The translations under genes were made by a program, and so were the position numbers. Below, one piece after another: positions 16,901 to 26,521 of a DNA stretch of 64,000 nt. Source of the stretch: Myxococcota bacterium (GTDB lineage Bacteria; Myxococcota_C; UBA6777); the NCBI GenBank assembly GCA_023150835.1, contig JAKLKB010000041.1, forward strand, positions 1 through 64,000, written 5' to 3'. Position 1 is the stretch's first letter. Every line of letters starts with the position of its first letter. Below the pieces are notes generated by a model. It saw only the letters and a program-made list of their open reading frames with translations. It had not been told where the DNA came from and did no database searches.

Positions 16901-18343
16901 CTACTTGGTTGGCGTAAAAAGGTCGTTCATAAACGCCGTCAACAGGCGCTCCGTCAAGGCGGAAGGCATGGCGTCGAGCACTTCGTTCACTTCGGCCAGA
17001 CGTTCGGGGAGTCCGGCTTTTTGAATGCCCGCCATCCCAAGCATCCCTTGTAAGACTTCTTCGGTGATCTGATCGGGTGTGATCTGACCGAACATCTCTT
17101 TGACTTGGGCCACAAGTTCGCTTTCGGGTTGCTGTTTGGCAAGCTCTACGGCTGCGGCGAGATCCACAAGGAAGCCGTCGGCTTGCCCCCGATGCGAAGG
17201 ACTCACCAAGAGATGCAAACAAGCGCGGTGGCCTTGATAACCGAGCTGGGGCTGCACGTACCAGCCTTTGAACTTCATCTCGTCGATGACATGGAAGATA
17301 TTGACGGTGCGCGAGTCAACCGCGATCAACGGCATCTGCGGGATCACGGGCAGACAAAGATCCGGGATCGCTTGGATCCCTTGCACCAGTTTTTTCTGTT
17401 CCTCCAAGATCTCCCGAGCATAACGCATATAACCATCGTCACCGATAAAGTTCATCACAGCCCATGCTGCCGCCATCGGTCCCCCAGACTTGGAGCTTTG
17501 CACCGCCGTATTGACGATGGTGTAGCCCGTCCACGAAGCGCACGCAAAGATCTGATACTTGCGCAAAGATTTGTTGCGGTGCAAGACCACGGATGCGCCT
17601 TTGGGAGCAAAAGCATATTTGTGCAGATCCATCGATATCGACGTCACACCGGGGATACGGAAGTCAAACAACGGGATCTCTTCGCCAAGACGCCGATAAT
17701 ACTGCAACAAGAAGCCACCGATACAGCCGTCGACATGAAACAACAGATCGTGTTCTTGTGCGATCTTGGCGATCTCTTCGATGGGATCGACGACTCCCCA
17801 TGCGTAGCAAGTGGCCGAAGCCACGATCAACGCAGTACGTGGCGTGATCGCAGCGCGGATGGCCTCCACCTCTGCGCGCTTGGTGTCTCGATCGATCGGG
17901 GTTTGGACGATCTTGACACCGAGATAATGGGCAGCTTTGTAAAAAGCCGCGTGGGCCGAGATCGGCAAGATCATCTCGGGCTGTCCGACCTCGGGGTGCA
18001 GATCGAAAAAGCGGTCACGGGCGGTCTTGAGCGCCAACAGGATGCTTTCTGTTCCTCCGCTCGTAAAGTTGCCCACCACCTCTTGGTCGCCGTGTAGATG
18101 GTCCCGCGCCATCGAGATGATCTGATTTTCCAAGATCGCAAGGCTCGGAAAAGAAGTCGGATCAAGGCCATTTTCGGACAGGTACATCATAAAGGCTTTT
18201 TTGGCGACCTCTTCGACTTCGCGGCCAGCATCATACACATAGCCCCATGCGCGGCCTTCTCGCCACTTGAGATCGTGTTGACGAAAAGACTCTAACTGGG
18301 CGAATAATTCTTCTTGCGAACGAGCGTGCTGTGGGATCTTCAT
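16901..18343 (-). CDS. PLP-dependent decarboxylase/lyase, sphingosine-1-phosphate-lyase-like
   Basis: A fold-type I PLP enzyme of group II decarboxylases. Visible features: GNFTSGGTESILLA (phosphate-binding, about 92-105), HVDGCIGGF (204-212, Asp206 pairing with the pyridine nitrogen) and the Schiff-base lysine in SMDLHKYAFAPKGA (Lys243). The HKYAFAPKGASVVLHR run is closer to sphingosine-1-phosphate lyases than to glutamate decarboxylases. The former cleave phosphorylated long-chain bases to an aldehyde and phosphoethanolamine. There is no N-terminal membrane anchor, as in bacterial homologues. ATG 18343 is preferred over TTG 18346 because GAGG lies 6 nt upstream. Substrate assignment remains tentative; an aromatic amino-acid or glutamate decarboxylase is possible. 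Confidence 0.8.
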   Translation of the reverse strand: MKIPQHARSQEELFAQLESFRQHDLKWREGRAWGYVYDAGREVEEVAKKAFMMYLSENGLDPTSFPSLAILENQIISMARDHLHGDQEVVGNFTSGGTESILLALKTARDRFFDLHPEVGQPEMILPISAHAAFYKAAHYLGVKIVQTPIDRDTKRAEVEAIRAAITPRTALIVASATCYAWGVVDPIEEIAKIAQEHDLLFHVDGCIGGFLLQYYRRLGEEIPLFDFRIPGVTSISMDLHKYAFAPKGASVVLHRNKSLRKYQIFACASWTGYTIVNTAVQSSKSGGPMAAAWAVMNFIGDDGYMRYAREILEEQKKLVQGIQAIPDLCLPVIPQMPLIAVDSRTVNIFHVIDEMKFKGWYVQPQLGYQGHRACLHLLVSPSHRGQADGFLVDLAAAVELAKQQPESELVAQVKEMFGQITPDQITEEVLQGMLGMAGIQKAGLPERLAEVNEVLDAMPSALTERLLTAFMNDLFTPTK

Positions 18344-18382
18344 CAAAAGCCTCGCGTGAAAAGGTAGATGGATTTGAGTGGA

Positions 18383-19609
18383 TTAGAGTACAAAGACTTG
18401 GATCTGTTCGTTGATCTCGTCGATGCGGTCGCTGAGCGTTTGGGTGATGCGCAACAACAGCTTGATCCCGAGTGAGGGTTCTTCGTGAAGCAGCTTCAAG
18501 AAGGGTTCGCGATCGATCACCACAAGGCGCGAGGCTTCGACGGCACGCACACTTGCGGAGCGGGGCTTTTTGCTCAAAAGCGCCATCTCTCCGACGTGAT
18601 CGCCTTGGTTCAAGATCGCGATCTCGACTTCTCCGCGTGTCACCACCAGTTGCCCTTCGAGGGTGATGTACATGCAGTCGCTATCGCTGCCTTGTTCGAT
18701 CAAAAGATCCCCCGCCTCGCAATGTTCGATGCGTGCGAGGCTCATCACTTTCATACGCTCGGAAAGATCAAGATCTTGGAACAGAGGAACTTGTTTGATG
18801 ATCTGGAGGCGAAGTGTCACTTCTTCGCCCCATGCTTGGGCTTCTCCGCTGACTTGCTCCGCGACGCGCAAAAGCACCGTTGTGATATTGTCCGAACCAT
18901 CGCGCAAACGGGCCAGATGGATCATCTCACCCGCGATCCCTTCGAGGGTAGCACGACTCATCAGATCGTTCAGTTCATTTGGTTCAAACACCGATCCGCT
19001 TAGACCATCCGAGCAAAGCAAGTACGTATCACCCGGCATCAGATCAAAGATCAAACCATCCACGCGCACTTCGCGTTGCAAGCCGATGGCGCGTGTGAGG
19101 ATATTGGAGCGCGGATCGGTCATGGCTTTTTCTGGACTGAGAACCCCCGAAAAGACAAGCTCTGCAACCAAAGTGTGATCGTTGGTCAGCTTAAACACGC
19201 GATCTTGGCGACGAACATACAGGCGACTATCGCCGACGTGTCCGACGGCTGCGACGTTATCGGCCACGACCATAAAGGTCAACGTCGTCCCCATCCGCGC
19301 ACAAGCAGGATGGGCTTGGCCGTGATCGAACACCACCTGACAAGCCTTCGCCACCGCATTGCGCACCAAAACCGTCAATTGTTCCCGATCTGCGGGACTT
19401 CCCGTAAATCCCTTCAAGAACGCTTTTGACTCACGCAACACTTGTTGTACTGTTTCAGCTGCCATCTGCGAAGCCACTTCGCCAGCGGCGTGTCCTCCCA
19501 TCCCATCGCACACAAGATACAAGCCCAAATCTTCATCGACGATGTAATAATCTTCGTTGTGTTCTCGCACCAAACCCACATCGCTTTTGCCCAAGGATAG
19601 GACTTGCAT
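18383..19609 (-). CDS. PP2C-family Ser/Thr phosphatase fused to a cyclic-nucleotide-binding domain
   Basis: The N-terminal part (about residues 1-245) is a PP2C/Stp-like phosphatase: SDVGLVREHNEDYY (motif 1, metal Asp), LVCDGMGGHAAGE (catalytic metal site), GHVGDSRLY, LLCSDGLSG and RDGSDNITTVLL, all intact. Residues about 275-400 form a cNMP-binding domain of CAP type, with GDHVGEMALLSKKPRSASV as phosphate-binding cassette. A phosphatase gated by cAMP/cGMP or c-di-GMP is inferred. The frame is open to 19738, but ATG 19609 begins directly before the PP2C fold and has an AAGGAG site 9 nt upstream. It would oppose kinases such as the one at 4.5-6.3 kb. The PLP-enzyme gene follows 39 bp downstream. 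Confidence 0.92.
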   Translation of the reverse strand: MQVLSLGKSDVGLVREHNEDYYIVDEDLGLYLVCDGMGGHAAGEVASQMAAETVQQVLRESKAFLKGFTGSPADREQLTVLVRNAVAKACQVVFDHGQAHPACARMGTTLTFMVVADNVAAVGHVGDSRLYVRRQDRVFKLTNDHTLVAELVFSGVLSPEKAMTDPRSNILTRAIGLQREVRVDGLIFDLMPGDTYLLCSDGLSGSVFEPNELNDLMSRATLEGIAGEMIHLARLRDGSDNITTVLLRVAEQVSGEAQAWGEEVTLRLQIIKQVPLFQDLDLSERMKVMSLARIEHCEAGDLLIEQGSDSDCMYITLEGQLVVTRGEVEIAILNQGDHVGEMALLSKKPRSASVRAVEASRLVVIDREPFLKLLHEEPSLGIKLLLRITQTLSDRIDEINEQIQVFVL

Positions 19610-19944
19610 CGCTCTCGCTCCTTCGTGCCTTTTGCCAAGTTGTACCGCCTCGAAAACTTTATCGCCGCCTAGCCTAGCCGATCTGGGAACGAGCATCAAG
19701 AACGCTGTGCGCAAACAAAACCTACCGATATGGGTCATCTCTCGCTCGGAAAGGGCTTACGCAGTAGGCAAAACCCCCCATGTTCGCGGCACTTCAAGCG
19801 GAGTCGCCATTGGTTTGAGCAACGTCGGCTCACACCGTCCATACGGGTCAAGGGAGCCGCACGAAGGCAGTGGAGCGTGGGGTGACACCCCACAAAACAA
19901 GAAGTGCCGATCCGAAGTCGGATCAAGAAAGAAGCCGAAGAGGA
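19610..19944. other. Intergenic region with a ~130-bp dispersed repeat
   Basis: No gene is supported. It holds copy 1 of the dispersed ~130-bp repeat (19767-19893), plus the ribosome-binding site of the PP2C gene at its left edge. Confidence 0.6.
19767..19893 (+). repeat. Dispersed ~130-bp intergenic repeat, copy 1
   Basis: It shares the order: C-run then ATGTTCGCG, AAGCGGAG, ACGGGTCAAGGG, GCAGTGG and a GGGGTGACACCCC stem-loop. Other copies are 33421-33556, 53235-53375 and, reversed, 54750-54880. This is the most diverged of the four. Confidence 0.7.
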
Positions 19945-22944
19945 TTAGGGGGCGAGGCAGCGGGCTTTGTAGGTCACGGTGATGGTGGAGCCGACTTGGG
20001 GGGTCGAAGAGATAGAGAAAGAGATGCTGTTGGCGTTGGCGTTGAAGGTCCATCCTGACGCGCCTTGTGCAACGGTTTGGCCATCCACCTTGACTTGGAG
20101 GGTGGCAGGATCAGCGGGACGTGACAAGAAAAATTCGCTGCGCAGACCAAAGGTGACAGCCCCGAGTTGGTTGAGGGTATTGGCCCAGTTTTGGTCACAG
20201 ATCGAGGCTTGCACCCCCTTCATCAAAGAGGCGATCTCCCAATAACGCGGAGCGGCCTTGACTTTGGTTCCCGAGGGGGGAGTACAGCCATCGGGCATCT
20301 GCCCAACGACCGACGAGGCGCGCACATCGTCTCCACGAATTCCTTTGAGGGATCGGAAAAAATTAACATAGAACTGGACCGCTTCGGGCGAAGAGTCTGT
20401 CTCATCGGACACATAGATGATCGACAGAGCGGCTTCGCTGCGATAAAAACCCTTGTTGCATCCGCCGAGTCGGTCGGGTTGAAGCGCATAATACGAGGCG
20501 GTCAAGCCTTGTTCGGTCCCTGAACCTTGCAGACCGACTTTGACGTTATCTGCAAATTTTTGCGGTCCGTTGGGGGTTTGTGGAGTGACAACGGTCGGTG
20601 TTCCGCGAAAACAACCTGTGGCAGGGATGGCAGGGCGGCTGTCGCGTTTGCAAAGCCCGTCGCTTCCGAGTTTGTACTTGCTACCGGGGACGCCACAATC
20701 TGCATCGGTTGTGGTGACGGCGATGTGATAGTCGACTTGGAGACGTGAGGCCCATTGGAAGAAAGAGGAAAGGTTGGCGGAGAGGTTGTTTTGGTTGTCG
20801 AGCATCGAGTTGGAGTCGTCGATCACAAAAAGGATATCGACTTTGGGAGTGCCGATCTGCTTGAAGGTATCGGTCTGTTCGTCGGTATCAACCCCGCGTG
20901 CGCTGAGCGGCACGATATAAGGGGACTGCCCGGGGGCGGAGTTGATCACTTCAAGAGTCCGTTGATCGGGGCCCAAAGCGCTCGGAACATAGGCCAGTTT
21001 CACGGTGGCGCTTTGCCCGTACAACAACGTCAGCGGAAGGTTGGGGGCTTGGCGCAAACGGAACTCTGTATCGTTGGTCTTTCCGTCGATTTGGAGCGCC
21101 GAGACGGTGAGAGGATCTTGGCAGGTATTGAGGATCTCCAGAGCGTAATCCAAGCCTCGGCAGCCTTGTTGTGTCGCGCCCATATCCAAGGGGGAAGGCA
21201 AGACTTCGATGCAAGCTTTGCCACTTGCACCGAGCAAGTTGACGTTCAATTGGGGGTTGACTTTGTCGCTAGAGAGCAAGGCCAAGGTGCCTTGGCTTTG
21301 TGCGGCCCCGCGAGGCGTGTACGAAAGATCCAGAACCAGCCGTTGTGCGGGTGGGATCACTTCGCCTTGGGGGTTGAGTGTGGTTTGGATCGAAAAGACT
21401 TGCGACGGATTGACGGTGAGGTTGGCTTGAAACAACGTGCAATCTTCGTAGCCGATGTTTTCGATTTGGACCTTGCCTGCGCGAGAAGCGCCTGTTGGGA
21501 CGAAACCAAAGTTTAAGGTCGAAGGGATGGCGCGAAGCTCACAAGGGCTGCTTGACGCATTGCGCGAAAGCAAGGGGATCTCCATCACAGGCCGCAGCGG
21601 ATCATCGGTCTCAAGCAACAGCTTTCCTTGATCGGCGTTATCGTCGGCTTTGGTGAAGCGGATCTTGAGGGTCAAGATCTTGCTTGGCGCGAGGGTGGCG
21701 GGAGTAGAGGGAGGTTCCACAAAGTCGAACTCGCGGCTGGTGGTGGCCGAAAACGAGGCTTTTTTGAGCGTGCAGTCTTTGTTGCCTTGGTTGCTCAGGG
21801 TGAGGGTCTTTTCTTCGCTGCGTAGAAAAAGAAGCTGCGTTGGCAAGGCACTAAGGATACACCCCGAGGGTTGAACTTCGAGCGCGACGATGGCCTTGGG
21901 TGTGTCGGGGTCGTTGCTTTCGACTTCCACGGCCCCCCCTGCGGGCTTGGGTTCAACGGCGTTGTAAGTGACGGTGATCTCTTGTGTGTTGGCGGGGGCA
22001 AGCGTCAAAGGCAGCGTCGGTAGGCTGTCTAGGCCAAACTCTTTGGGGGTGCTTGCCGAAAGCTTGATCGCCGAGACCAACAAGGGCTGAGCTCCTGCGT
22101 TTCGGATCACAAAGGTGCGTTTTCCTTGGCTTCCTGCGGGGACATCATCAAAGAGCAAACGCACAGGCTCAAGCAAAATGCGCGGCGCATCGCGTTCTCC
22201 GACCACCCGCACCACAAGAGGCTGTGTGCTTGCGTCGTGAACAAAAGACAGGGCAGCTTCGGATTGGTGGCCTTTTGGAGTATAAGAGACATCGATCTTG
22301 GCGGACTCACCGGGTTTAAGCAATGCAGGATACGTCAGAGCCTTGACGATCGCAAAAGCGGCTTCGGCGTTGCCTTCCCATGCCCCCGAACGCACCTGAA
22401 CGTCGGCTTGTCCTTGGTTGGTCAGGGTCAAGGTCAGGGTCTTGCTGGTGTTTGGGGCGAATTTGCCAAAGTCAAGCGGATTTGGACTGGCTTGCAACAC
22501 ACCGCTGACGAGACTCGAACGGATCGGTACACGTGTATCCCCCGTGTCTGCGACGTTTCGGCCCGTGTGGACGATGCTCAAATAGCCACTCGCTACTCCC
22601 GCAACTTTGGGCGTATAACGGATCTTGACACGCAGGCTCTGTTGGGGTTCTAACGCACGCGGTAGCCCCAAAGCTTCGACCCCCACAAGAGAAAAAGCCT
22701 CTCCTTGTTCGAGCGGTTTTAAGGTTAGGCTGCTCAAAGACAAAGCCACCTGCCCGATATTGCGTAACAACACTTCACGATCGCTGCTTTGCCCGATCGG
22801 AAGAGCCGGAAAGATCACGTTTTCGGGTTGTACCTCCAGTTCGGCATACGTCCCCGTCCCTGTGTTGTCGCACTCGCAAGCCGCCAATCCCATCGAAAAC
22901 AACAGCACCAAACAAACACCCACCATCCACACACGTTGCCGCAT
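19945..22944 (-). CDS. Lipoprotein with repeated ASH/choice-of-anchor D domains and a VWA-like domain
   Basis: A signal peptide with perfect lipobox GLAAC (Cys23) predicts a lipid-anchored envelope protein of 999 residues. Residues about 35-690 contain five or six immunoglobulin-like units of the 'choice-of-anchor D'/ASH type, with signatures such as 'LLRNIGQVALSLSSLTL' and 'VTYNAVEPK'. Near residues 695-905 is a von Willebrand A-like domain with an intact MIDAS start, VDILFVIDDSNSM (DxSxS). The C-terminal ~80 residues are beta-rich. Such proteins are common in Myxococcota surfaces and are usually of unknown ligand. There is no ribosome-binding anomaly. A divalent-cation-dependent adhesion role is inferred. 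Confidence 0.9.
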   Translation of the reverse strand: MRQRVWMVGVCLVLLFSMGLAACECDNTGTGTYAELEVQPENVIFPALPIGQSSDREVLLRNIGQVALSLSSLTLKPLEQGEAFSLVGVEALGLPRALEPQQSLRVKIRYTPKVAGVASGYLSIVHTGRNVADTGDTRVPIRSSLVSGVLQASPNPLDFGKFAPNTSKTLTLTLTNQGQADVQVRSGAWEGNAEAAFAIVKALTYPALLKPGESAKIDVSYTPKGHQSEAALSFVHDASTQPLVVRVVGERDAPRILLEPVRLLFDDVPAGSQGKRTFVIRNAGAQPLLVSAIKLSASTPKEFGLDSLPTLPLTLAPANTQEITVTYNAVEPKPAGGAVEVESNDPDTPKAIVALEVQPSGCILSALPTQLLFLRSEEKTLTLSNQGNKDCTLKKASFSATTSREFDFVEPPSTPATLAPSKILTLKIRFTKADDNADQGKLLLETDDPLRPVMEIPLLSRNASSSPCELRAIPSTLNFGFVPTGASRAGKVQIENIGYEDCTLFQANLTVNPSQVFSIQTTLNPQGEVIPPAQRLVLDLSYTPRGAAQSQGTLALLSSDKVNPQLNVNLLGASGKACIEVLPSPLDMGATQQGCRGLDYALEILNTCQDPLTVSALQIDGKTNDTEFRLRQAPNLPLTLLYGQSATVKLAYVPSALGPDQRTLEVINSAPGQSPYIVPLSARGVDTDEQTDTFKQIGTPKVDILFVIDDSNSMLDNQNNLSANLSSFFQWASRLQVDYHIAVTTTDADCGVPGSKYKLGSDGLCKRDSRPAIPATGCFRGTPTVVTPQTPNGPQKFADNVKVGLQGSGTEQGLTASYYALQPDRLGGCNKGFYRSEAALSIIYVSDETDSSPEAVQFYVNFFRSLKGIRGDDVRASSVVGQMPDGCTPPSGTKVKAAPRYWEIASLMKGVQASICDQNWANTLNQLGAVTFGLRSEFFLSRPADPATLQVKVDGQTVAQGASGWTFNANANSISFSISSTPQVGSTITVTYKARCLAP

Positions 22945-22993
22945 TCAAACCTCCCATGCTTTCCAAGAGCGTTCCTCGCTCCGCCGCTCGACT

Positions 22994-23548
22994 TTATCTC
23001 GACACAGAGGGTTCCGACAACGCACCCGAAAACGCCCGAAACAACATCCATGCACTCAAACTCATCCCGCTCCACATGGCTCCCGAGACGATCGCTTGGT
23101 CGATCTCTTGCGCGCTGCAAACCACGCTTTCGATCTCTTCGCCTTCTTCGGGCGATGGCGCGGCAACCTGTGTGGCCTCACGCGCCCAATACACCAGACT
23201 CCGCTCGTCCAACAACCCCACGCAAGGGGAGACGCTTCCTAACGCGATCCACTCCTGCGCGCAATAGCCTGTTTCTTCGCGCAACTCCAACATTGCTCTT
23301 TCTTCGGGCGAAGCCGTCGCATCGCACGCTCCCCCCGGAAACTCCAACCCCCAACCGCCCCACAAATAGCGGTACTGGCGCACCAACACAAAACGACCAT
23401 CGCTGCGCTGTGGAACCACCAACACTGATCCCGGCGTCCGCGCATAATAGTAACGCCCCCTTCGCCCTGTTGGTGTCTCGTACTCTTCTTCGATCGAAGA
23501 CCAATACGGATTCTCATGCAAGATCTGTTGAGAGACTCGTTTCCACAT
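22994..23548 (-). CDS. NUDIX hydrolase (ADP-ribose-pyrophosphatase-like)
   Basis: Hydrolyses a nucleoside diphosphate linked to another moiety. The 23-residue Nudix box is complete: GGACDATASPEERAMLELRE followed by ETGY (starting at the Gly after EFPG). The EFPGG segment before it and the late acidic patch EEGEEIE fit ADP-ribose or related pyrophosphatases. The 184-residue length is normal. It starts 12 bp after the stop of the second cNMP-domain gene, on the same strand, so the two are probably co-transcribed. Exact substrate is unknown. Confidence 0.9.
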   Translation of the reverse strand: MWKRVSQQILHENPYWSSIEEEYETPTGRRGRYYYARTPGSVLVVPQRSDGRFVLVRQYRYLWGGWGLEFPGGACDATASPEERAMLELREETGYCAQEWIALGSVSPCVGLLDERSLVYWAREATQVAAPSPEEGEEIESVVCSAQEIDQAIVSGAMWSGMSLSAWMLFRAFSGALSEPSVSR

Positions 23549-23560
23549 TGTTTTGCGGCC

Positions 23561-24880
23561 TTACGAACGGCTTTTTCCTGTGCGTTGTGTGTCGGACTGT
23601 GCTGTGCGTTGTGCGTCGGACTGTGTGTTGGGCAAGATCCAGCGGCTGTCTCGTTGGCTGGAAAAATCATCCAACGGATCAATTAATTCGGGAAAATGGC
23701 CGAGACGTTGCGCCAACAAACTTTGCAAGGCACGTTCGAGATCCGGGATCTGCTGACGCAAAGAAGTGTAATCTTCGACAGGAAGGTGCAGCAACAGTCC
23801 CCCCAAAGGCATCGAGACCGTCACTTGCGCAGGCAAGCCCATCAACAGAGAATACTCCCCCACGATATCTCCTTCCCCCAAGGTATCCACCCCACGATAA
23901 CCCTCTTGGGTGCTGCGAGCGTGTGCTTCGCCATGCAAGATCACAAACAACCCCGGGGATGGATCGCCTTCGCGAAACAAGATCTCTGCGGGTTGTGCAA
24001 CGCGAAGTCGGAACAAGTGATGAAACGTGTCATGCTCATCGATCTGAAATGCAGAAAGCCCGACTTTTAACAAGTTTTCGAGATAACGCTTTCGGATGAT
24101 CTCTTGGAGTTGCTCTAAGATCGCGGGCTGTTTCTCCGCCAAAAACAAGAGATCTTCGGAGGCGATACGCCAAGCCATACTTTCGCAAGTGACGTACACG
24201 GTGGCACGGTGCGGGATATCCGTCAACAAGGACATCTCTCCAACATAGGTGGGCGCTTCGACCGTAGCCAACTCAACAAACTGACTGTCCGAGCGCTCTT
24301 GTTCAACGACAGCCGTTCCGTGTGACAACAAGTAAAAAGCTCGCTCGCGTTGGCCTTGTCGGATCAATTCCGTCCCTGCATGGAGGCTCAATGGTTCGAT
24401 ATGCTTTGCAAAGGTCACAAAGTCCGCAAATTGGAGTTCGTGGAAGATCGGAACATTCGGAAGTTCATGTTCAGGAAGACGCGGAACCATCGAGATATCG
24501 ACGCCTGTTGCATAGGCCATCCGAACCAGCGCATAACGCTCGCTTGGCAAGCGCGCTTCGAGATCTTGAACCAAAGCTCGGCGACGCACTGGCATGACGG
24601 GAAAAAGAACGGGTTCTTGTTCACGATCTGCTTTGCGACAAAAACGTGCGGCCAATCGTTCGAGGGCTTCGTCTTGGGCTTTGCCTTGCAAATAAAGACG
24701 CGCCATCGCCAAGCCGCTAAAAAAATCTCCCACCCGCGCAGAGGCCCGTACAGACGCAAGGATCATATCTTGCGCAGCACGCAACCAACCATCCGCGATC
24801 AACGCACGCGCCAACGCAAAACGCGATTGGATGGACGTGGGATCTTTCAAAACCCCCAACAGTGTCTCGCGCAAGTTCAT
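23561..24880 (-). CDS. Protein with two cyclic-nucleotide-binding-like domains (paralogue B)
   Basis: A 439-residue cytosolic protein. Residues 1-90 are a helical pair-repeat (starts MNLRETLLGVLKDPTSIQS). Two cNMP-binding folds follow: about 155-265 (LIRQGQRERAFYLLSHG, APTYVGEMSLLTDIPHRATV) and about 285-400 (ILFREGDPSPGLFVILHGEA, GEGDIVGEYSLLMGLPAQV). The phosphate-binding cassettes keep the GE-L core but lack the usual RxA arginine in the second. There is no DNA-binding domain, so it is not a CRP-type regulator. It is paralogous over its length to the gene immediately upstream. The C-terminus is a Gln/Arg/Thr-Ser repeat (SDAQRTAQSDTQRT). Function unknown. Confidence 0.85.
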   Translation of the reverse strand: MNLRETLLGVLKDPTSIQSRFALARALIADGWLRAAQDMILASVRASARVGDFFSGLAMARLYLQGKAQDEALERLAARFCRKADREQEPVLFPVMPVRRRALVQDLEARLPSERYALVRMAYATGVDISMVPRLPEHELPNVPIFHELQFADFVTFAKHIEPLSLHAGTELIRQGQRERAFYLLSHGTAVVEQERSDSQFVELATVEAPTYVGEMSLLTDIPHRATVYVTCESMAWRIASEDLLFLAEKQPAILEQLQEIIRKRYLENLLKVGLSAFQIDEHDTFHHLFRLRVAQPAEILFREGDPSPGLFVILHGEAHARSTQEGYRGVDTLGEGDIVGEYSLLMGLPAQVTVSMPLGGLLLHLPVEDYTSLRQQIPDLERALQSLLAQRLGHFPELIDPLDDFSSQRDSRWILPNTQSDAQRTAQSDTQRTGKSRS

Positions 24881-24989
24881 CCGCCCCCCTGCCCATCAAA
24901 AGCTCGCACTATCAACGCAATGCCCCTTACATCAGAACTTTTCGCGCACACGATATCCGCACGCCCTGCCCTCTCAAAAACTCTCCGTC

Positions 24990-26324
24990 TCAAGATCGAC
25001 CCTCCAATTTGGGTGGCCGCTTACCTGCTCCCACGGGAGTATCCGCATCGACTTCCCACCGTTCGGAAGGCAAGGCATCGGTATCTTCGGCAGGAATCAA
25101 CCAAGACGCATCAAGATGCTCATAGCTCAGCGGGATCGGGTTCACGATGTCGCGCAGGGCCTGCGTGCGCAACGTCATCAACTCGCGCAATGTGCTTTCC
25201 AAAGAAGGCTCCTCATTGCGCAACTGACGGTACGCATCGACCGGCAAGTGCAACACAATGCCCCCATCAGGCATCCAGATCCCCGCATTGGTCGGCTCGT
25301 TGTTGAGCAACGAAAACTCCCCGAAAGTATCGCCCTCCCCCAATGTCGCCAGATGAACACGCCGACCATCGGGCGTTTGCATCAAGACCACAGCTTCTCC
25401 GTGTAGGACCACAAACAAGCCGGGTGGAGGTGAACCTTGGGCAAACACTTGTTCGTCGACTTCGATCACCCGCACGCGAAAAGCCCGCAACAACCGCTCT
25501 TTGAAAGAAATCGCCGAGAATACAGGACTCAAGCGCATCAAGTTCTCGATCTGCCGTTGCCGAACGATCACACGGATCTGCTCAAGGATCTCAGGATGCC
25601 TTCGCCCCAACAAAGCCAACTGCTCCGCGCTGATCGACCACGCGATCACGTGGCTGCGCGCAAACACCGAAGCCCGATGCGAAACGGTCGTCAAAAGCCC
25701 CATCTCTCCGACGTACGACGGTGCTTCCACCAACGCAAGGACAAAGCTTTGCCCGTTACTCCGCTCTTGTCGCACTTCCACCACCCCATGCGACAGCAGA
25801 TAAAATTGCTGCTCTTTCTCTCCTTGGCGCAGCAACAACTCTCCCGCAGACAACTTGCGCGGAACCAAGGACAACGCCATCTGGATAAATTCGCTATACG
25901 TCAGATCGCCAAACAGCGGAACATAGGGCATCGGTGTACCTTCTGGATAACCGATACCTGCGAGATCCGTCCCGATCTTTCGCGCAAAACGCACCTGTTC
26001 TTCCAACTCCAACGGCAGCGCGATCACTCGCGGCGAAGGCTGCGGCGGTGGTGGCACAAACCCTGCGACCCGTTGATCCACCGCAAAACGACGCGCCAAA
26101 AAAGACAACATCTCTTCGTGCAGATGTTCAGGAAGATGCAAGCGACACAACGCAAGCGCACTAAAAAACTCACCCCGCGAGGCCGCTGCATCGACCGCCG
26201 CACAAGCGACTTCTTCCGCCCAGACCTTGTATCCCAACGCCGCCAACTCGTTCGACAACAGCAACCGCGACTTCACCGATCCCGGCTGCCTTGCCAACGT
26301 CAGAATCGCTTCTTGCAAGCTCAT
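24990..26324 (-). CDS. Protein with two cyclic-nucleotide-binding-like domains (paralogue A)
   Basis: 444 residues with the same plan as the downstream paralogue: an N-terminal helical repeat (MSLQEAILTLARQPGSVKS), a Pro-rich link, then cNMP-like domains at about 155-265 (LLLRQGEKEQQFYLLSHGVV; APSYVGEMGLLTTVSHRASV) and 285-400 (VFAQGSPPPGLFVVLHGEA; GEGDTFGEFSLLNNEPTNA). No output domain is attached. The two genes are separated by 109 bp and both follow pyrC' on the same strand after a 197-bp gap. A tandem duplication is the simplest origin; divergence is substantial, so it is not recent. A cytoplasmic adaptor that reads nucleotide levels is one guess only. Confidence 0.85.
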   Translation of the reverse strand: MSLQEAILTLARQPGSVKSRLLLSNELAALGYKVWAEEVACAAVDAAASRGEFFSALALCRLHLPEHLHEEMLSFLARRFAVDQRVAGFVPPPPQPSPRVIALPLELEEQVRFARKIGTDLAGIGYPEGTPMPYVPLFGDLTYSEFIQMALSLVPRKLSAGELLLRQGEKEQQFYLLSHGVVEVRQERSNGQSFVLALVEAPSYVGEMGLLTTVSHRASVFARSHVIAWSISAEQLALLGRRHPEILEQIRVIVRQRQIENLMRLSPVFSAISFKERLLRAFRVRVIEVDEQVFAQGSPPPGLFVVLHGEAVVLMQTPDGRRVHLATLGEGDTFGEFSLLNNEPTNAGIWMPDGGIVLHLPVDAYRQLRNEEPSLESTLRELMTLRTQALRDIVNPIPLSYEHLDASWLIPAEDTDALPSERWEVDADTPVGAGKRPPKLEGRS

Positions 26325-26521
26325 CGATCACACTCCAACCACACCCAACCAACACAAACCCCGCTAGGCTACTTCTGTTCCGACCCAAACACAACAAGCC
26401 TCACCCGCTTTCCCACCCTCCGCCTCGTCCATTTTCCCCCCTCCTCTCACAAAGACCCCATACGATACACCGACGCCCCCGATTATGCGCACGTTTCGCA
26501 GCCACGTATGCACTCATGATC

